Below, in pieces: positions 20,201 to 28,319 of a DNA stretch of 64,000 nucleotides. Each line of letters begins with the position of its first letter. Positions within the stretch are counted from its first letter, which is position 1. Location: contig NC_054704.1 in the NCBI RefSeq assembly GCF_016097555.1, forward strand, positions 79,300,391 to 79,364,390, written 5' to 3'. The notes under the pieces were generated by a model. That model was not told the origin of the DNA and ran no database searches. It saw only the letters and a list, made by a program, of their open reading frames with translations. The position numbers and the translations under genes were made by a program. The stretch is from Gigantopelta aegis. Taxonomy: Eukaryota > Mollusca > Gastropoda > Neomphalida > Peltospiridae.

Positions 20201-21540
20201 TACGGTAATAACAGAGAGAAACTAAAGTCTGTGATGTTTAAACATGGAAATGTCGTCTAATAATAACTGGGGCTTGTCTCGATAACAATTATTTCTCAGA
20301 TGAACGTGCATTTTTAGAATTAAGAATAATGCAATTTGGGGTTTTGCAAAAACCTGTATGACCAGAACCACTTCAAGTGTACAAAGTTTTTTATTCTAAA
20401 TAATATAATGTATAGTACTTCTACTTTAACTTATCAAAAACCGATTTAATAGTGAAAAATATGTTGTAGGGTTTGAAAACTAGGGTCTGTCACTTTAATA
20501 TATCAGACTGAGTGTGCTCTAGTGGTGTCATTAAACAAAACAGGTGCTCTATTGGTGTCATTAAACAAAACAGGTGCTCTAGTGGTGTCATTAAATATAA
20601 CAGGTGCTCTAGTGGTGTCATTAAACAGAACAGATTTTATTTGATTTGTTTCTTAACTCTGGCCAGCCTGGACATGGGCGACACACAGGAACAGAAGCAG
20701 CACCAGCAGCAGTTGAAGCAGATGCGGTCGGAGCTGTCCATGCTGCTCAAACAGTCGCTCGTACCCAGAACCTTCTCCGGAAAATACCCCACTCGCATGG
20801 GCATGCTGGTCCTGCCCACGTCAAAAGGTGAGAAATGACGTGTCCTTTCAACCAAGACCAATTTTGTTAAAAAAAAATGTTTTAAATCTCCCTATAATAT
20901 GTATGTAGGAGGAGGGATCTAGCTCAGCTGATAGAGCCTTTGCCTGAGGTACTTTGATCATAGGATCGAACCACCTCGGTGGATCCATTCTCTGGATTTT
21001 TCCCCCATCTAAACCATAGCCCACAATCTTTTGCTTAAAACAGAAGAATGTAGCAACTTTCCTCTGAAGATCACGGGTCAAAATTGTCAAAGATTAAGAT
21101 GTGTGTTTTTTGTGTCTTTTTTTTTTTGCTCATTGGGCTATTTCTCGTTCCATCCAGTGCACTATAAATGATATATAAAAGGCTGTGATATGTGCAACCC
21201 TGTCTTAGGGATGATGCATATAAAAAATCCCTTGTTACTAATAGAAAATGTAGCAGTATTTAACATCCAACAGCCAATAATTAATCGGTCAATGAGCTCA
21301 AGTGGTGTCGTTGAACAAAACAAAAAGGTTAAAAAAAAGGACTAATATTTCATTTGCCAGTGATATATAATTGATTGGGTTTTGTTTTGTTTTTCAGAGG
21401 CTGATGCTATTACAAAGGTGAAGAAAGACTTGCCAAGCCAGCAGAACATGATGAGACAAATTGCAGCTAAACAAAAGCTGATAAATAAAAAAAATGTTAA
21501 AACAAAAACAAAGAAATTCAAAAGTAAAAAGCAGAAATAA
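1947..21540 (+). CDS. DDX24: DDX24 / MAK5-type DEAD-box RNA helicase, 16 visible coding exons, 5' end outside the window
   Basis: Exons: 1947-2276, 4942-5055, 6218-6366, 6596-6940, 7766-7954, 13639-13749, 14236-14360, 14666-14796, 15192-15310, 16271-16448, 16767-16870, 17536-17653, 18161-18257, 19499-19579, 20667-20827, 21398-21540. All junctions after the first exon are GT/AG and the phases agree. They sum to about 827 codons; human DDX24 is about 859 aa as I recall it. Seen in order: Q motif ([20 protein letters not shown]), Walker A (AAETGSGKT), a DDX24-typical acidic insert of about 115 residues, [22 protein letters not shown] ([14 protein letters not shown]), SAT (FSATLT), [17 protein letters not shown] and HRSGRTARA, then a lysine-rich C terminus. 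Known role of the family: nucleolar large-subunit ribosome biogenesis (yeast Mak5). The initiator exon is not visible. Identification is firm; exact ends of exon 1 are not. Confidence 0.93.
2900..4388 (+). mobile_element. Complete Tc1/mariner-superfamily (DD34E) transposon, 1,489 bp
   Basis: Flanked by TA at 2898-2899 and 4389-4390. Terminal inverted repeats of about 28 bp start TACTCTTCAAAA and end TTTTGAAGAGTA. It lies in DDX24 intron 1, sense orientation, and encodes one transposase. Confidence 0.95.
3217..4215 (+). pseudogene. Tc1-type transposase with one internal stop
   Basis: The start is the ATG of [20 protein letters not shown]; 332 codons to TGA 4213-4215, the usual Tc1 length. N-terminal paired-like helix-turn-helix ([19 protein letters not shown]), a GRPR motif, then the catalytic triad: Asp149 (WFSDESRF), Asp237 (FQHDNARPH) and Glu272 (NPIEHLWDE), spacing DD34E. 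Codon 127 is TGA (3595-3597) where copy 1 has CGA, a single C-to-T change. A 9-bp in-frame deletion after WDELDR relative to copy 1. Otherwise the frame is open, implying recent activity of the family. Confidence 0.9.
4942..5055 (+). CDS. DDX24: DDX24 visible exon 2
   Basis: Acceptor TTTGGTTTTAG, donor G|GTTTGT, phase 1 at both ends (114 bp, 38 codons). Encodes a charged linker ([19 protein letters not shown] ... SPAKVLS) ahead of the helicase core. No recognisable domain. Confidence 0.8.
5117..5250 (+). mobile_element. MITE-like repeat, CAGGGAAC family, degraded copy
   Basis: Shares about 130 bp with 31364-31518 (GCTACACAAGTTTC, GCTAATCAATTT blocks). The left end CAGGGAATATTTTG is preserved, the right end decayed. 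A 24-bp piece is tandemly duplicated. Confidence 0.6.
5404..6059 (-). mobile_element. Short Tc1-like transposon, second family, internally deleted (656 bp)
   Basis: TA at 5402-5403 and 6060-6061. Terminal inverted repeats CAGCGCCGTATCAAAAG and CTTTTGATACGGTGCTG. It sits in DDX24 intron 2, antisense. Only the N-terminal, DNA-binding part of a transposase remains. Confidence 0.88.
5499..5849 (-). pseudogene. Transposase N-terminal DNA-binding region (116 aa), no catalytic domain
   Basis: Starts [20 protein letters not shown], with a helix-turn-helix ([19 protein letters not shown]) and a GRPRKIT motif, typical of Tc1-type N termini, then [12 protein letters not shown] from the second HTH. The frame stops before any DDE motif. 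It looks like a deletion derivative that could bind its own ends but not cut them. Confidence 0.75.
6218..6366 (+). CDS. DDX24: DDX24 exon 3: Q motif and first half of Walker A
   Basis: Acceptor TTGTTTTTAG; encodes [20 protein letters not shown], then [20 protein letters not shown] and LDIIGAAET. The intron splits motif I exactly between AAET and GSGKT. Donor ACG|GTTAGT. Confidence 0.93.
6596..6940 (+). CDS. DDX24: DDX24 exon 4: GSGKT and acidic insert
   Basis: Acceptor TTTAATTTCAG, then [19 protein letters not shown], then about 95 residues rich in D, E and S. This long acidic insertion between motifs I and Ia is the hallmark separating DDX24 from other DEAD-box proteins. It is 345 bp, phase 0 at both ends, donor GAG|GTATTT. 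Confidence 0.92.
7015..7365. repeat. Degenerate minisatellite, about 23-25 bp unit
   Basis: Repeated variants of TCAACATGTTGGTATGTCTG in DDX24 intron 4, about 14 imperfect copies. Short ORFs here are repeat artefacts. Confidence 0.75.
7766..7954 (+). CDS. DDX24: DDX24 exon 5: motif Ia; its 3' end is the founder of the intron 5 array
   Basis: Acceptor TTTGATACAG, 63 codons, ending [29 protein letters not shown]. Donor CAG|GTGAGATCC. The last 23-30 nt (…CAGCTAAATACACAGACATTCAG region, 7925-7954) recur in many units of the downstream array. Read-through past the donor stops at TAA 8000-8002 after [15 protein letters not shown]. Confidence 0.92.
7955..13385 (+). repeat. Intron 5 minisatellite of about 86 units of about 63 bp, each carrying an exon 5 end copy and a splice donor
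   Basis: The array fills about 95% of intron 5. Each unit holds CAG|GTGAGATCC, then TAGTTCAAACTGG, T4 or T5, GGTGGCTTACAG, and CTAAATACACAGACATTCAG (identical to the exon end) or the variant CTAAATAAACGACATTCAG. Unit length is 62-64 bp depending on T4/T5 and ACACAGAC/AAACGAC. The first donor (7955) and last donor (13363) are 5,408 bp apart, giving about 86 units. Spacer variants CTTGGAT, CTGGGAT and CTTAGAT are mixed. One short unit lies near 12375 and one with a 13-bp internal duplication near 11845. The copy number could be affected by assembly. Confidence 0.97.
13639..13749 (+). CDS. DDX24: DDX24 exon 6: GG and TPGR motifs
   Basis: Acceptor TTTGTTGTAG; encodes [20 protein letters not shown] and [17 protein letters not shown] (37 codons, phase 0). 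It joins exon 5 in frame, so correct splicing has to skip every array donor and use the first one at 7954/7955. Confidence 0.93.
13800..14235. other. DDX24 intron 6, no feature beyond (AT)n
   Basis: AT-rich intron sequence; (AT)n microsatellite at 14166-14202. Confidence 0.5.
14236..14360 (+). CDS. DDX24: DDX24 exon 7: DEAD box (motif II)
   Basis: Acceptor TTTATTGTAG; encodes [20 protein letters not shown] then [20 protein letters not shown]. An (AT)n tract lies about 35 bp upstream of the acceptor (14166-14202). Ends in a split codon (GA|G). Confidence 0.93.
14666..14796 (+). CDS. DDX24: DDX24 exon 8: SAT motif III
   Basis: Acceptor TTTGTGTTTAG; encodes [20 protein letters not shown], then a basic stretch ([15 protein letters not shown]). 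SAT couples ATP hydrolysis to unwinding in DEAD-box enzymes. Donor AG|GTAACA. Confidence 0.92.
15192..15310 (+). CDS. DDX24: DDX24 exon 9
   Basis: Encodes [20 protein letters not shown] then [19 protein letters not shown], matching the DDX24 segment 'GKPKVIDLTRN...ETLTETKI' between the two RecA lobes. Acceptor AATATGCAG, donor AAG|GTAGTT. Confidence 0.9.
15356..15542. repeat. Large inverted repeat (hairpin-forming MITE-like element) in DDX24 intron 9
   Basis: Left arm 15356-15426 and right arm 15465-15540 are near-perfect reverse complements (AACATATGTGAGGTTCTGTA against TACAGAACCTCAAATATGTT), with a loop of about 38 bp containing GAGACTGCGTAGTGATCGAG. Probably a foldback transposon end. Confidence 0.85.
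16271..16448 (+). CDS. DDX24: DDX24 exon 10: motif IV
   Basis: Acceptor GTTTTTCAG; encodes [20 protein letters not shown], a Cys/Leu-rich helix, and [19 protein letters not shown]. This is the start of the helicase C-terminal lobe. Donor AG|GTATTT. Confidence 0.93.
16767..16870 (+). CDS. DDX24: DDX24 exon 11: motif V
   Basis: Acceptor CTTCATCAG; encodes [20 protein letters not shown] and [14 protein letters not shown]. The usual TDVAARGLD reads SDVAARGLD here, a conservative change. Donor GAG|GTTAGG. Confidence 0.92.
16922..17239 (+). mobile_element. hAT-like MITE (TAGTGTTTTCCCTAG family), copy 1, diverged
   Basis: Shares most of its length with 18567-18888 and, inverted, 63597-63969: GGGGCATTTT, GTGTTTTATAAAGG and AAAGGCTTGTTTAATCTCAG blocks. 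Terminal repeats are decayed here. Confidence 0.75.
17536..17653 (+). CDS. DDX24: DDX24 exon 12: motif VI
   Basis: Acceptor GATATTCAG; encodes [20 protein letters not shown] and [27 protein letters not shown] carries the arginine-finger residues. Donor AGA|GTTAGT. Confidence 0.93.
18161..18257 (+). CDS. DDX24: DDX24 exon 13
   Basis: Acceptor ATAATTTTAG; encodes [20 protein letters not shown] then [11 protein letters not shown], matching 'EDIPLFPVQTKYMDVVKERI' of vertebrate DDX24. Donor CAG|GTAAAC, split codon. Confidence 0.9.
18535..19056 (+). mobile_element. SINE with type B tail, interrupted by a MITE
   Basis: The SINE body 'AGTGCACCAC..CTGGTAATCAAAGGCC' breaks off at 18566 and resumes near 18893 (GTCTGTCTGGAAAAGTGCAT ... 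CAATGTGCTGTAGTGGTGTC). Old, diverged copy. Confidence 0.75.
18567..18888 (+). mobile_element. hAT-like MITE (TAGTGTTTTCCCTAG family), copy 2, nested in a SINE
   Basis: Terminal inverted repeats TAGTGATTTCCCTAG and CTAGGGAAAACACTA. No coding capacity. 322 bp. Confidence 0.85.
19133..19378 (+). mobile_element. SINE, type A tail, headless
   Basis: From CCATTGGGCTATTTCTCGCT to a tail AAATAAAATGTGTCGAGTGC followed by (TTTC)n. The tRNA-like head is missing, as in a 5'-truncated insertion. Confidence 0.88.
19499..19579 (+). CDS. DDX24: DDX24 exon 14
   Basis: Acceptor CTCATTTCAG; encodes [20 protein letters not shown] and ALDESQ, matching 'NSWIEQAAAALEIEL' in vertebrates. Donor CT|GTATCC, the least consensus-like donor in the gene. 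Confidence 0.85.
19978..20636 (+). mobile_element. SINE type B interrupted by a TTAA-flanked MITE, with amplified tail
   Basis: The body runs to CAATAGTCGATGA at 20118, breaks at TTAA, and resumes at 20495 (TTAATATATCAGACTGAGTG). The tail unit GGTGCTCTAGTGGTGTCATT (about 31 bp) is repeated four times, 20513-20636. Confidence 0.85.
20119..20498 (+). mobile_element. piggyBac-like MITE (TTAA target), copy 1
   Basis: TTAA at both ends (20119-20122, 20495-20498). Terminal inverted repeats begin AAAGGCGCAGATCTTAGTTT and end AAACTAGGGTCTGTCACTTT. Non-coding, 380 bp. Reverse-oriented sister copy at 44689-45059. Confidence 0.85.
20667..20827 (+). CDS. DDX24: DDX24 exon 15
   Basis: Encodes [31 protein letters not shown] and [15 protein letters not shown], matching the Gln-rich helix and KYPTQSG motif of the DDX24 C-terminal extension. 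The acceptor (TCTGGCCAG) lies 31 bp after a four-fold duplicated SINE tail. Donor AAG|GTGAGA. Confidence 0.9.
20905..21060 (+). mobile_element. SINE head, type C (tRNA-like), fragment
   Basis: TAGCTCAGCTGATAGAGC resembles a tRNA A box and GGATCGAACC a B box. The CCTGAGGTACTTTGATC block recurs at 16670 and 47815. Confidence 0.65.
21128..21332 (+). mobile_element. SINE, type B tail, old fragment
   Basis: CATTGGGCTATTTCTCGTTC through GCATATAAAAAATCCCTTG to AGTGGTGTCGTTGAACAAAA, with an internal deletion before the tail. Confidence 0.8.
21398..21540 (+). CDS. DDX24: DDX24 last exon, lysine-rich C terminus
   Basis: Acceptor TTTGTTTTTCAG; encodes [20 protein letters not shown], then a K-rich tail ending KSKKQK and TAA at 21538-21540. 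The basic tail is typical of nucleolar helicases. Confidence 0.9.
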
Positions 21541-21541
21541 A
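21536..21541 (+). promoter_or_regulatory. Candidate poly(A) signal AATAAA overlapping the DDX24 stop codon
   Basis: The bases AATAAA span the TAA stop. A T/G-rich stretch (GTGTTTTGTGCTTG) follows about 10-25 nt later. This would give a very short 3' UTR; weaker signals exist further downstream, so the site may be unused. Confidence 0.3.
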
Positions 21542-22794
21542 TTAGTAAGAAGTGTTTTGTGCTTGTTAATTTTTAAGGAGGGTCAGAACCTCTGCCACTA
21601 AAAAAGTTTGAAAGTCCATCCTCAAAAGATTAGAGTTTACAGAATTTAACTTAATGCTTTTTAAAATTTATTTAAGTTTTGAATCAGAGTTTTATCATGT
21701 AAAAAGTTAATATGTAGAAGAGCATAAATTGTCCATTTTACCCATCCATAGAAATGATTTACAGAGATATAAAGACATATAACAATATTTAAGACTGTTG
21801 TCACAAAACTCGAAGTAAACCATAAAAATATTACTGCAGTCTATACGCTGGTTAAAACGTTATTTTGTAACATCCTAGCAGATTGTTTTAGTTACAAAAT
21901 TGTTGCAGTAGAAATAGATATTTTTCAGATTTTAAATCGGTCCATACTTATAAAACAAACATACAGCCAGTTCTGAAACGTGCATTTTGATTATCTTTAG
22001 GTCAGGTCAGTGTTTAATGTGCACTTAGGAACAAGTTGTTATGGGCTCTCTCCGGCTCCTTCGTTCAGGACAGGAAAGGGGTGGGGCAGGTGGGACCACC
22101 CGCATTGGCAGATGCAAGTGAGCACAGGCAGCCTGACCGGGGTCGGTAGAAGACGGGATGCTTTTGGTGCTATTGAATTTGCAAATTTTCTCTAGGATTA
22201 TATCCAAACTGAAAGTGTTGTGCAATTTCTTGGGAGGTAATTTCGACGCATAATTTGAGTGTTTTGCCTAAAGTGTAATGGAGGATTATATTTGGAAATT
22301 ACCAGCAGATGTGTGTATTATACCAGGTACTGACCATTCAAAATTAGTGAAGTAAATAACATGTTATGTCAACGTTCCTAAAACTGAAATAATCGTAAGA
22401 GCTCATGATCTTGTTGCCAACAAGTGCCACTGAACAAAATGTATGTAGTTATGAAACATGTTGCAACAAAAGGATGTTTTCGTCAAAAAGTGCCCATTTA
22501 ACAGTACGTCTATAAAATATTTTATATTCCCTCCAAAATACAAACACATCTATTTTAAAAGTTTATTTTATTTTAAGAGCCATTTACTTTTTATCCTAAA
22601 TACCAAATGAAAGTTATTATTTAAAACAGTGGTTTGTATAGCAGGAAGTTCATCTCTTTGGATAATTCCATGATTGATGTTACATTCATAGTAACTTTCT
22701 GAATTCCAAATACCTGTACTTTGGTCACAATTGTACCCAAGTATTTCTTCCTGTTATGTTCATATCAGATGCTATAAGTTATTTAATGCTGCAT
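21542..22794. other. Intergenic, downstream of DDX24; small GC-rich island at 22035-22185
   Basis: Mostly AT-rich with no convincing ORF. 22035-22185 (from TGGGCTCTCTCCGGCTCC to AGAAGACGGGATGC) is strikingly GC-rich compared with its surroundings, but neither frame gives a recognisable protein. Possibly an unrecognised repeat. Confidence 0.45.
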
Positions 22795-22999
22795 AATGCT
22801 AGGTTCAAACTACCAACTGCCATCAGAAAGTTAGCCAACTTTCTGCTGTCACCACTTCTACGACCGACTAGTTGCTAGTCTGAACACTTTTACAACTCGA
22901 TTCTCATCGTATAACCCGTTGGGAGTTGGGGGAAAATTGCAATGCGACCGTCGAGTTGGCCAACTTCGTTGTAACAGTTGGCAGTCTGACTTTAGCATT
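22795..22999 (+). mobile_element. MITE (CCAACTGCCA family), copy 1
   Basis: Imperfect terminal inverted repeats: AATGCTAGGTTCAAACTACC and GGCAGTCTGACTTTAGCATT. Internal GTTGGCCAACTTCGTTGTAA. Inverted sister copy at 56323-56552. Confidence 0.82.
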
Positions 23000-24139
23000 A
23001 AAATTCACCATAAGTGGTCTTTGACGGCCATTTAATTGATAGTAACTGAAACTATAGAATTAAAAAATAAATAAAAAATTAACATCTGATGTCATCAGTC
23101 ACGGTCAAATAAATGAACCCTTTAACATCCATTTTTGCCTGAATTCCATCATGCAAAAAACAAACAAAAAATTAAATAAATAAATAAAAAACCAAACTCA
23201 GTCACCCAATCTGAACAACAAAATCTTTATTGAAATAATTCAGTCTGAAATCAAATCATTTATTGTAGCAGTTGCATGTTCATTTATACAAGATCATACA
23301 CTTATATTATTTCAGAAGAAAAAAACAAAACATGCAAGAAATGTAAATTATACAGTATTCAAATAGTTTGGTTGCAAAATACAGTATATATGAAAGACTT
23401 TTTCAGATTCAAAATGGATATTTTAATAAATGGAAAACTATTTAATTTACCCTAAGCCATTTACTCAAAATATCTTCGGTATTTCCACATAATGTCAAAA
23501 AGAAACACTGTATGTAGAAACAGATTATGGAAATAGATTCATATATGGAAATTCATACTTTTAAAAAATATAAATGATGGATATAGCAATAAAAGAAATG
23601 TAAAATTATTGTTACAAATTTTTAGTGGCTTTATACATGACAAAATTAAGATTTCATGGCACAAAATATCAATGGTGATTCAAAGAATGAAGCTAAATAT
23701 GACAAGATTACATTATGTTATAGAATTTTCACAACTCAATTGTTAAAGCTTTTATTTACCTAGAATGTTGAAGCTGAACACTTAACACAGAATGAGTTTA
23801 AACCAAGAATGATTTTGTAGCCGTGTATTACTATATAATAATTATCACAGTTCATGCTGAAAATATACACGATTTGTTTATGGATGGAACGATGCATGAA
23901 ATGACCATTTCATGAACACCACAACTATACTGAACTCCATTTAAAACGCAACAGTTAGATTTTTATATGTTAAATGAATACAAAAACAAAATATAAAACA
24001 TTTAACTGAATTTGTAAAACTGGATTTATTCTGGTAGGCAATAAATAACTCAAATTTTTTATACAAGAGTTATGGTTATTGTGTGTCATACAGCAACCTC
24101 ACGTGATATCGACAACAACTGAAAATTAGATAGTGCATT
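23000..24139. other. AT-rich gene-less stretch; candidate - strand poly(A) signal at 23226-23231
   Basis: TTTATT at 23226-23231 is AATAAA on the - strand, followed there by a G/T-rich element (GTTGTTCAGATTGGGTG). It could end a very long dystrobrevin 3' UTR. Otherwise nothing recognised. Confidence 0.3.
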
Positions 24140-24510
24140 TTCATTGGAGTTGGCTATCTCATGGTCCATTCCTTGACGTGGTGAGGTAGCTTGCATGTCT
24201 CAATGACTCGGAGAGCTATTTCAGCTGGATCATCAGCTCCTGATAGGGTCACCCAAGCTGGACTGGTCATAGGGTAGAGACTAGACTAATATGGACTGGA
24301 CAGACAGAGGACGTGAGTCAAGAAAGACAACTGTCTAGGAGAAGCAAATTGGAGAGGCTCAGAATCCTAGTAAGGAAACTCTCCTAGGAGAAGGAAAACT
24401 CCAAACTCAAACCAAGTCTACTGAAGTCAAGAGTACAGAAGCTATGCATAAGCATTAGCGTGGAACTGAAAGGAAATGTCTGTACCTGCACCAAGCTCTA
24501 TGATCATCAT
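24140..24510 (+). mobile_element. Possible LINE 5'-region fragment
   Basis: GGTAGCTTGCATGTCTCAAT, GACTCGGAGAGCTATTTCAG and GGGTCACCCAAGCTGGACTG resemble the 5' leader of RTE-like LINEs in molluscs as I remember it. No reverse transcriptase sequence remains. Confidence 0.35.
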
Positions 24511-25241
24511 CACTGGAGTTGGTATACATGAATCTCAGCTCACCTGTGGCACTAAATGACACGACAACTTCACTTTTCACCCGAGAGTAATTCTTTCATA
24601 AATGATAACCTATTTCCTTTCTTTTTTAAAAATGTACTTTTGTAGAATTTCTAAACAATTTGTGAGATGAAAGTAGGATTAAATTTTTAAAGAATGCCAA
24701 ACAATTTATTCTTGCCCCAAAAAGATACAGCTTATTAAAACTTGCTATTTTGGAAATACATCAACAAATAGCATGCTAATTATTTACTCTTTGTTAGATG
24801 TTTTTTTTTCATTTTTCATTTTTCAGTCATATTGATAAAATTGATTTTTTTTTCTTTTCCATTTTCTCTTTTGATATTTGACGTGTTACATAAATACACT
24901 TATAAGGATATCTTTGTGGCTAATCCCTGACATGTTACATAAATACACTTTAACTTATAAAAAGTTCTCTTTTGGGCTAATCCCTTCCATTATTAAACTT
25001 TATGTTCTTCAGTAAACATTTTTAAATTAATTTTGTTTTCAAATGTTTTGCTTCACAATACTGCTACTGGGCATCAAAATAAGTTGAGACCAGTTGTTCA
25101 GGTTATCAGAAGGTTACCATGTCAAGAAAGTCGACAACAGTACTTCATTATGCACAAAATCTTATTTAAATAAAAATTATCTTTATTAGTTAGTCATACA
25201 AATATGAGATACATATACAGGTGTCGGTAGAATGAGCAGTC

Positions 25242-25480
25242 AGTGTTTCTGCCAGAAAGAAATTTTTGGGTATGGCGCTATGGAAATGAATGCAACCACA
25301 GTCAACTCCCCCAGAAAGAAAAAAATATGGGTTACCGGTAAGTTTAGGGTTAGGGTTAAGAAAATCATACAGTAATGATAAAGAGTAATTAATTTTGTCA
25401 AAAGGTTATCTTAAAAACAAAAATCTGCAAAACAATTTGGGTATGGCGCCATACCCGTTTCACCCTCTGGCAGAAACCCT
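25242..25480 (+). mobile_element. MITE (GTTTCTGCCAGA family), copy 1
   Basis: Ends GTTTCTGCCAGAAAG and CCCTCTGGCAGAAACC. The internal GGGTATGGCGCCATACCC is itself palindromic. Inverted copy at 35440-35697. Confidence 0.85.
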
Positions 25481-25573
25481 GGAAGTGATATGAATGAATA
25501 TCTGTGAAGGAATTTTACAGTAACAACAGTGGGAATTGTAATCTTGATAAATGTTTTGTAAACCTTGGGTTAC

Positions 25574-25780
25574 CAGGGGCCTGCCCAATTCACTAAACTC
25601 TTGCAACTGTGTGATCTCGCAGTGCAATGCTAAAAGATATGCAAAGAGGATGGTTTGTTCTCTAGCAGGGGCTTAATTCATAACGCTTTCTTAAGCAACA
25701 TCACATTGTTCTTGTAAGCATACATGTGCACTGACCTGCGAGACTGCAAAATTACCTGAGTTTAATAAATTAGGCCCAAG
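25574..25780 (+). mobile_element. MITE (GGGCCTAATTCAC family)
   Basis: Inverted ends GGGCCTGCCCAATTCACTAA and TTTAATAAATTAGGCCC. The internal CAGTGCAATGCTAAAAGA is shared with 32657-32779. Confidence 0.75.
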
Positions 25781-26039
25781 ACCTTACTTGGATGTCCAAG
25801 CTACTCCTACCAGTAAGCAGCAAGGGTATTTTTATATGCACAGAACAGAATGATACCATGAGTGTGACTGACTATCGATGTACCACTTGTGAAGCCCTAG
25901 TCGGGAGGAGAAATGAAATCCATCAAGGGTGATGGATCCTATGACCCGTCGCTCCTCGCTAACACAGGTATATCCTGCGACCGACAAATGACAAAGACAC
26001 TGTTCAGTGAGACTGGTATATATTTCAGATCGCAGTATG

Positions 26040-26240
26040 TGAAATCATTCATTCATCCATTCATTAATTCATTTATACTTATTTTCAGCTATCGGGGCTG
26101 TCTGTGCAGGTAGTGATTGTTAATTGTTAGTGAGAGAGAAGTCTGTGACCTTACACCTACTCACCAAGTCGTTAAGCTCTGGGTGGGAGACGGTCTCAGG
26201 ATGTGAACCTGGTACCTACATATGCACTCGGCTAATCACT
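26040..26240 (-). mobile_element. SINE type D, degraded
   Basis: Shares AGCTATCGGGGCTGTCTG, TAGTGAGAGAGAAGT and TTACACCTACTCACCAAGTC blocks with 32575-32950 and 62335-62581. The tRNA-like head, at the right end, is mostly decayed. Confidence 0.6.
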
Positions 26241-27976
26241 GAATTACACTCCATCACAAACAAAATTTCATCATTACAGACTAAAGAGAAACAAATTATC
26301 ACCATACAACTAGAAATTTTATGAGTTTTTAATAGACTTATCCGACTACTGAGAACCGTTACTCACTGTTTAACTAATAAAACTGCAAATGTACCACAAA
26401 TCGATAAGAATCCACATTCTAATCACCAGACATATAACTGTTTGAAAATATTCATAACACTTTCTGCATTGATATAGTTCTGCTCCGTTGACATTACAGT
26501 TTCACAAAATGAAATCCCTGTCCCGAGTCAGATCCCCGATCCTATCAGAGGCCGGACTTGGGATAGGCGTGTTCGAAACCATAGTGGTACATGGACACGT
26601 TAAACCACTTAATAATAATAATAATCACAAAATGATATTCTGATACACTAGATTAAAAACCAACCCAAAACTCTGGACAACTATATTTCTTTACCAAACT
26701 CATCACAAAATCAAACAAATACAGATCTATACATTCATGAGATTTGGTAACACATGTATATAATTATGATAAACCACAATTGTGTTACAGCAGTAACTTA
26801 CATTTTTAAAATCCGTCTTGAATTGCCATACCACTAGGTTCGGTGCATGGGTTTGACACACAAGAAGCAATATAAACAAAACGTTAAAAAGTGAAGAAAC
26901 AGTTAAGAGAAAATATTGTAAAATTTCTAAAATATTTGTTGAAAACAAAGTTAGATTGCAAAAGAAGTAAACAATACTCCGAAGGGACAATTCGTAAAAC
27001 AACCATAAATATCAAATTCAACTGATATAAAATCATCTTCAAAAGACAAAACCTAAAAAATAAATTTAAAATCCCTTAGAAAACATGATTACTACAGATG
27101 TAAGTCCAAGAAACATGCTTCATTGTCATCAAAGAGGCAATATGAATGCTTAAAAAAAAAAGAATTAATCCCATTTCAATAAACAAAACAATGTTTTAGC
27201 CTACACCACACTGACTACCACAATAGGATGGTACTTGAATGGATAATTCTAAATCAACTTTGTATGAAATAAACATCTTAAGATACTTTTTTTTTGTGAA
27301 TAATTTATTTTATTCATTGATTGTATTGGAGATCTTTAAGAACTGGTAATACTGGATACTTTTGTTTTGTTTCAAAGATAATTTTCCTATAGATATATTT
27401 ACAAAATAAAATATAAAAAATGACCATTTTAAAATATAATATTTAGAAATAAAAGGTGGTTCAGTTCATTGTGTACGCAGTCAATTCAATAATATAAACG
27501 TGTTTCAGATCTGGATTAAATTGATGAATACAAAATACACCTGAGCTCAGGAAACACCGAATAAAAAGTAAGATTTTATACAAAGTTGGAACTGTTGACA
27601 GCTAAAATCAGTATGCATCATTGTTAACCCAGTAATTACATATTTACAGAATTATCTAAAAATATAATAATACAAGTTAAGTTATAATGCTACAGATAAA
27701 ATTGCAGTTAAAAACAACAACTTGACTGTATTGCACATTTCACTTGCAAGTAAATGCATATTGTTAGTCAATAATCAAAACTGAGCACAACAAATCATTA
27801 AGAAAGCACCAAATGTTTCCTCAAAACCTTTCTGTGAGATAAATATACACCTGGTAATTAATTAAGCCCCACTTGGATTGTACTACCGTGTGATGTCAGA
27901 TCCATAGCTAATTACCAAACATTTTCATGCATATTTATGGATTCTTTTGTTGTCTAGAATACCAGCTGCCAGTCAA
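26241..27976. other. AT-rich gene-less stretch
   Basis: No coding exon, strong repeat or RNA gene recognised on either strand. Confidence 0.5.
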
Positions 27977-27988
27977 GCCTTGTTGTGA

Positions 27989-28319
27989 AGGAAGGAAGGA
28001 AATGTTTTTATTTAACGACGCACTTAACTTAATTTTAATTATGGATATATGGCATCAGACATATGGTTAAGGACCACACAGATATTGATAGAGGAAACCC
28101 ACTGTGGCCACTTCTTGGGCTACTCTTTCCGATTAGCAGTGAGGGATCTTTGATATGCACCATCCCACAAACAGGATAGCACATACCACAGCCTTTGATA
28201 TACCAGTCGTTGTGCACTGGCTGTGACGAGAAATAGCCCAATGGGCCCACCGACTGGGATCGATCCCAGACCGACCGTGCATTAAGCGAGCGCTGTACCA
28301 CTGAGCTATGTCTTGCCCT
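27989..28319 (-). mobile_element. Full-length SINE type A with perfect target-site duplication
   Basis: Perfect 12-bp duplication GCCTTGTTGTGA at 27977-27988 and 28320-28331. On the - strand: tRNA-like head (CATAGCTCAGTGGTACAG A box, GGATCGATCCC B box), conserved body, tail AAATAAAA and a (TTCC)n end. No coding capacity. Confidence 0.93.

Noticed and set aside
26727-27002. 91-aa Leu/Phe-rich - strand ORF that could pass as a membrane protein
   Set aside because: Composition follows from AT-rich DNA; no splice sites, start context or homology recognised.
28254-28319. tRNA gene (A and B boxes with GGATCGATCCC)
   Set aside because: It is the tRNA-derived head of a SINE; no complete cloverleaf, and the same head recurs at many positions.
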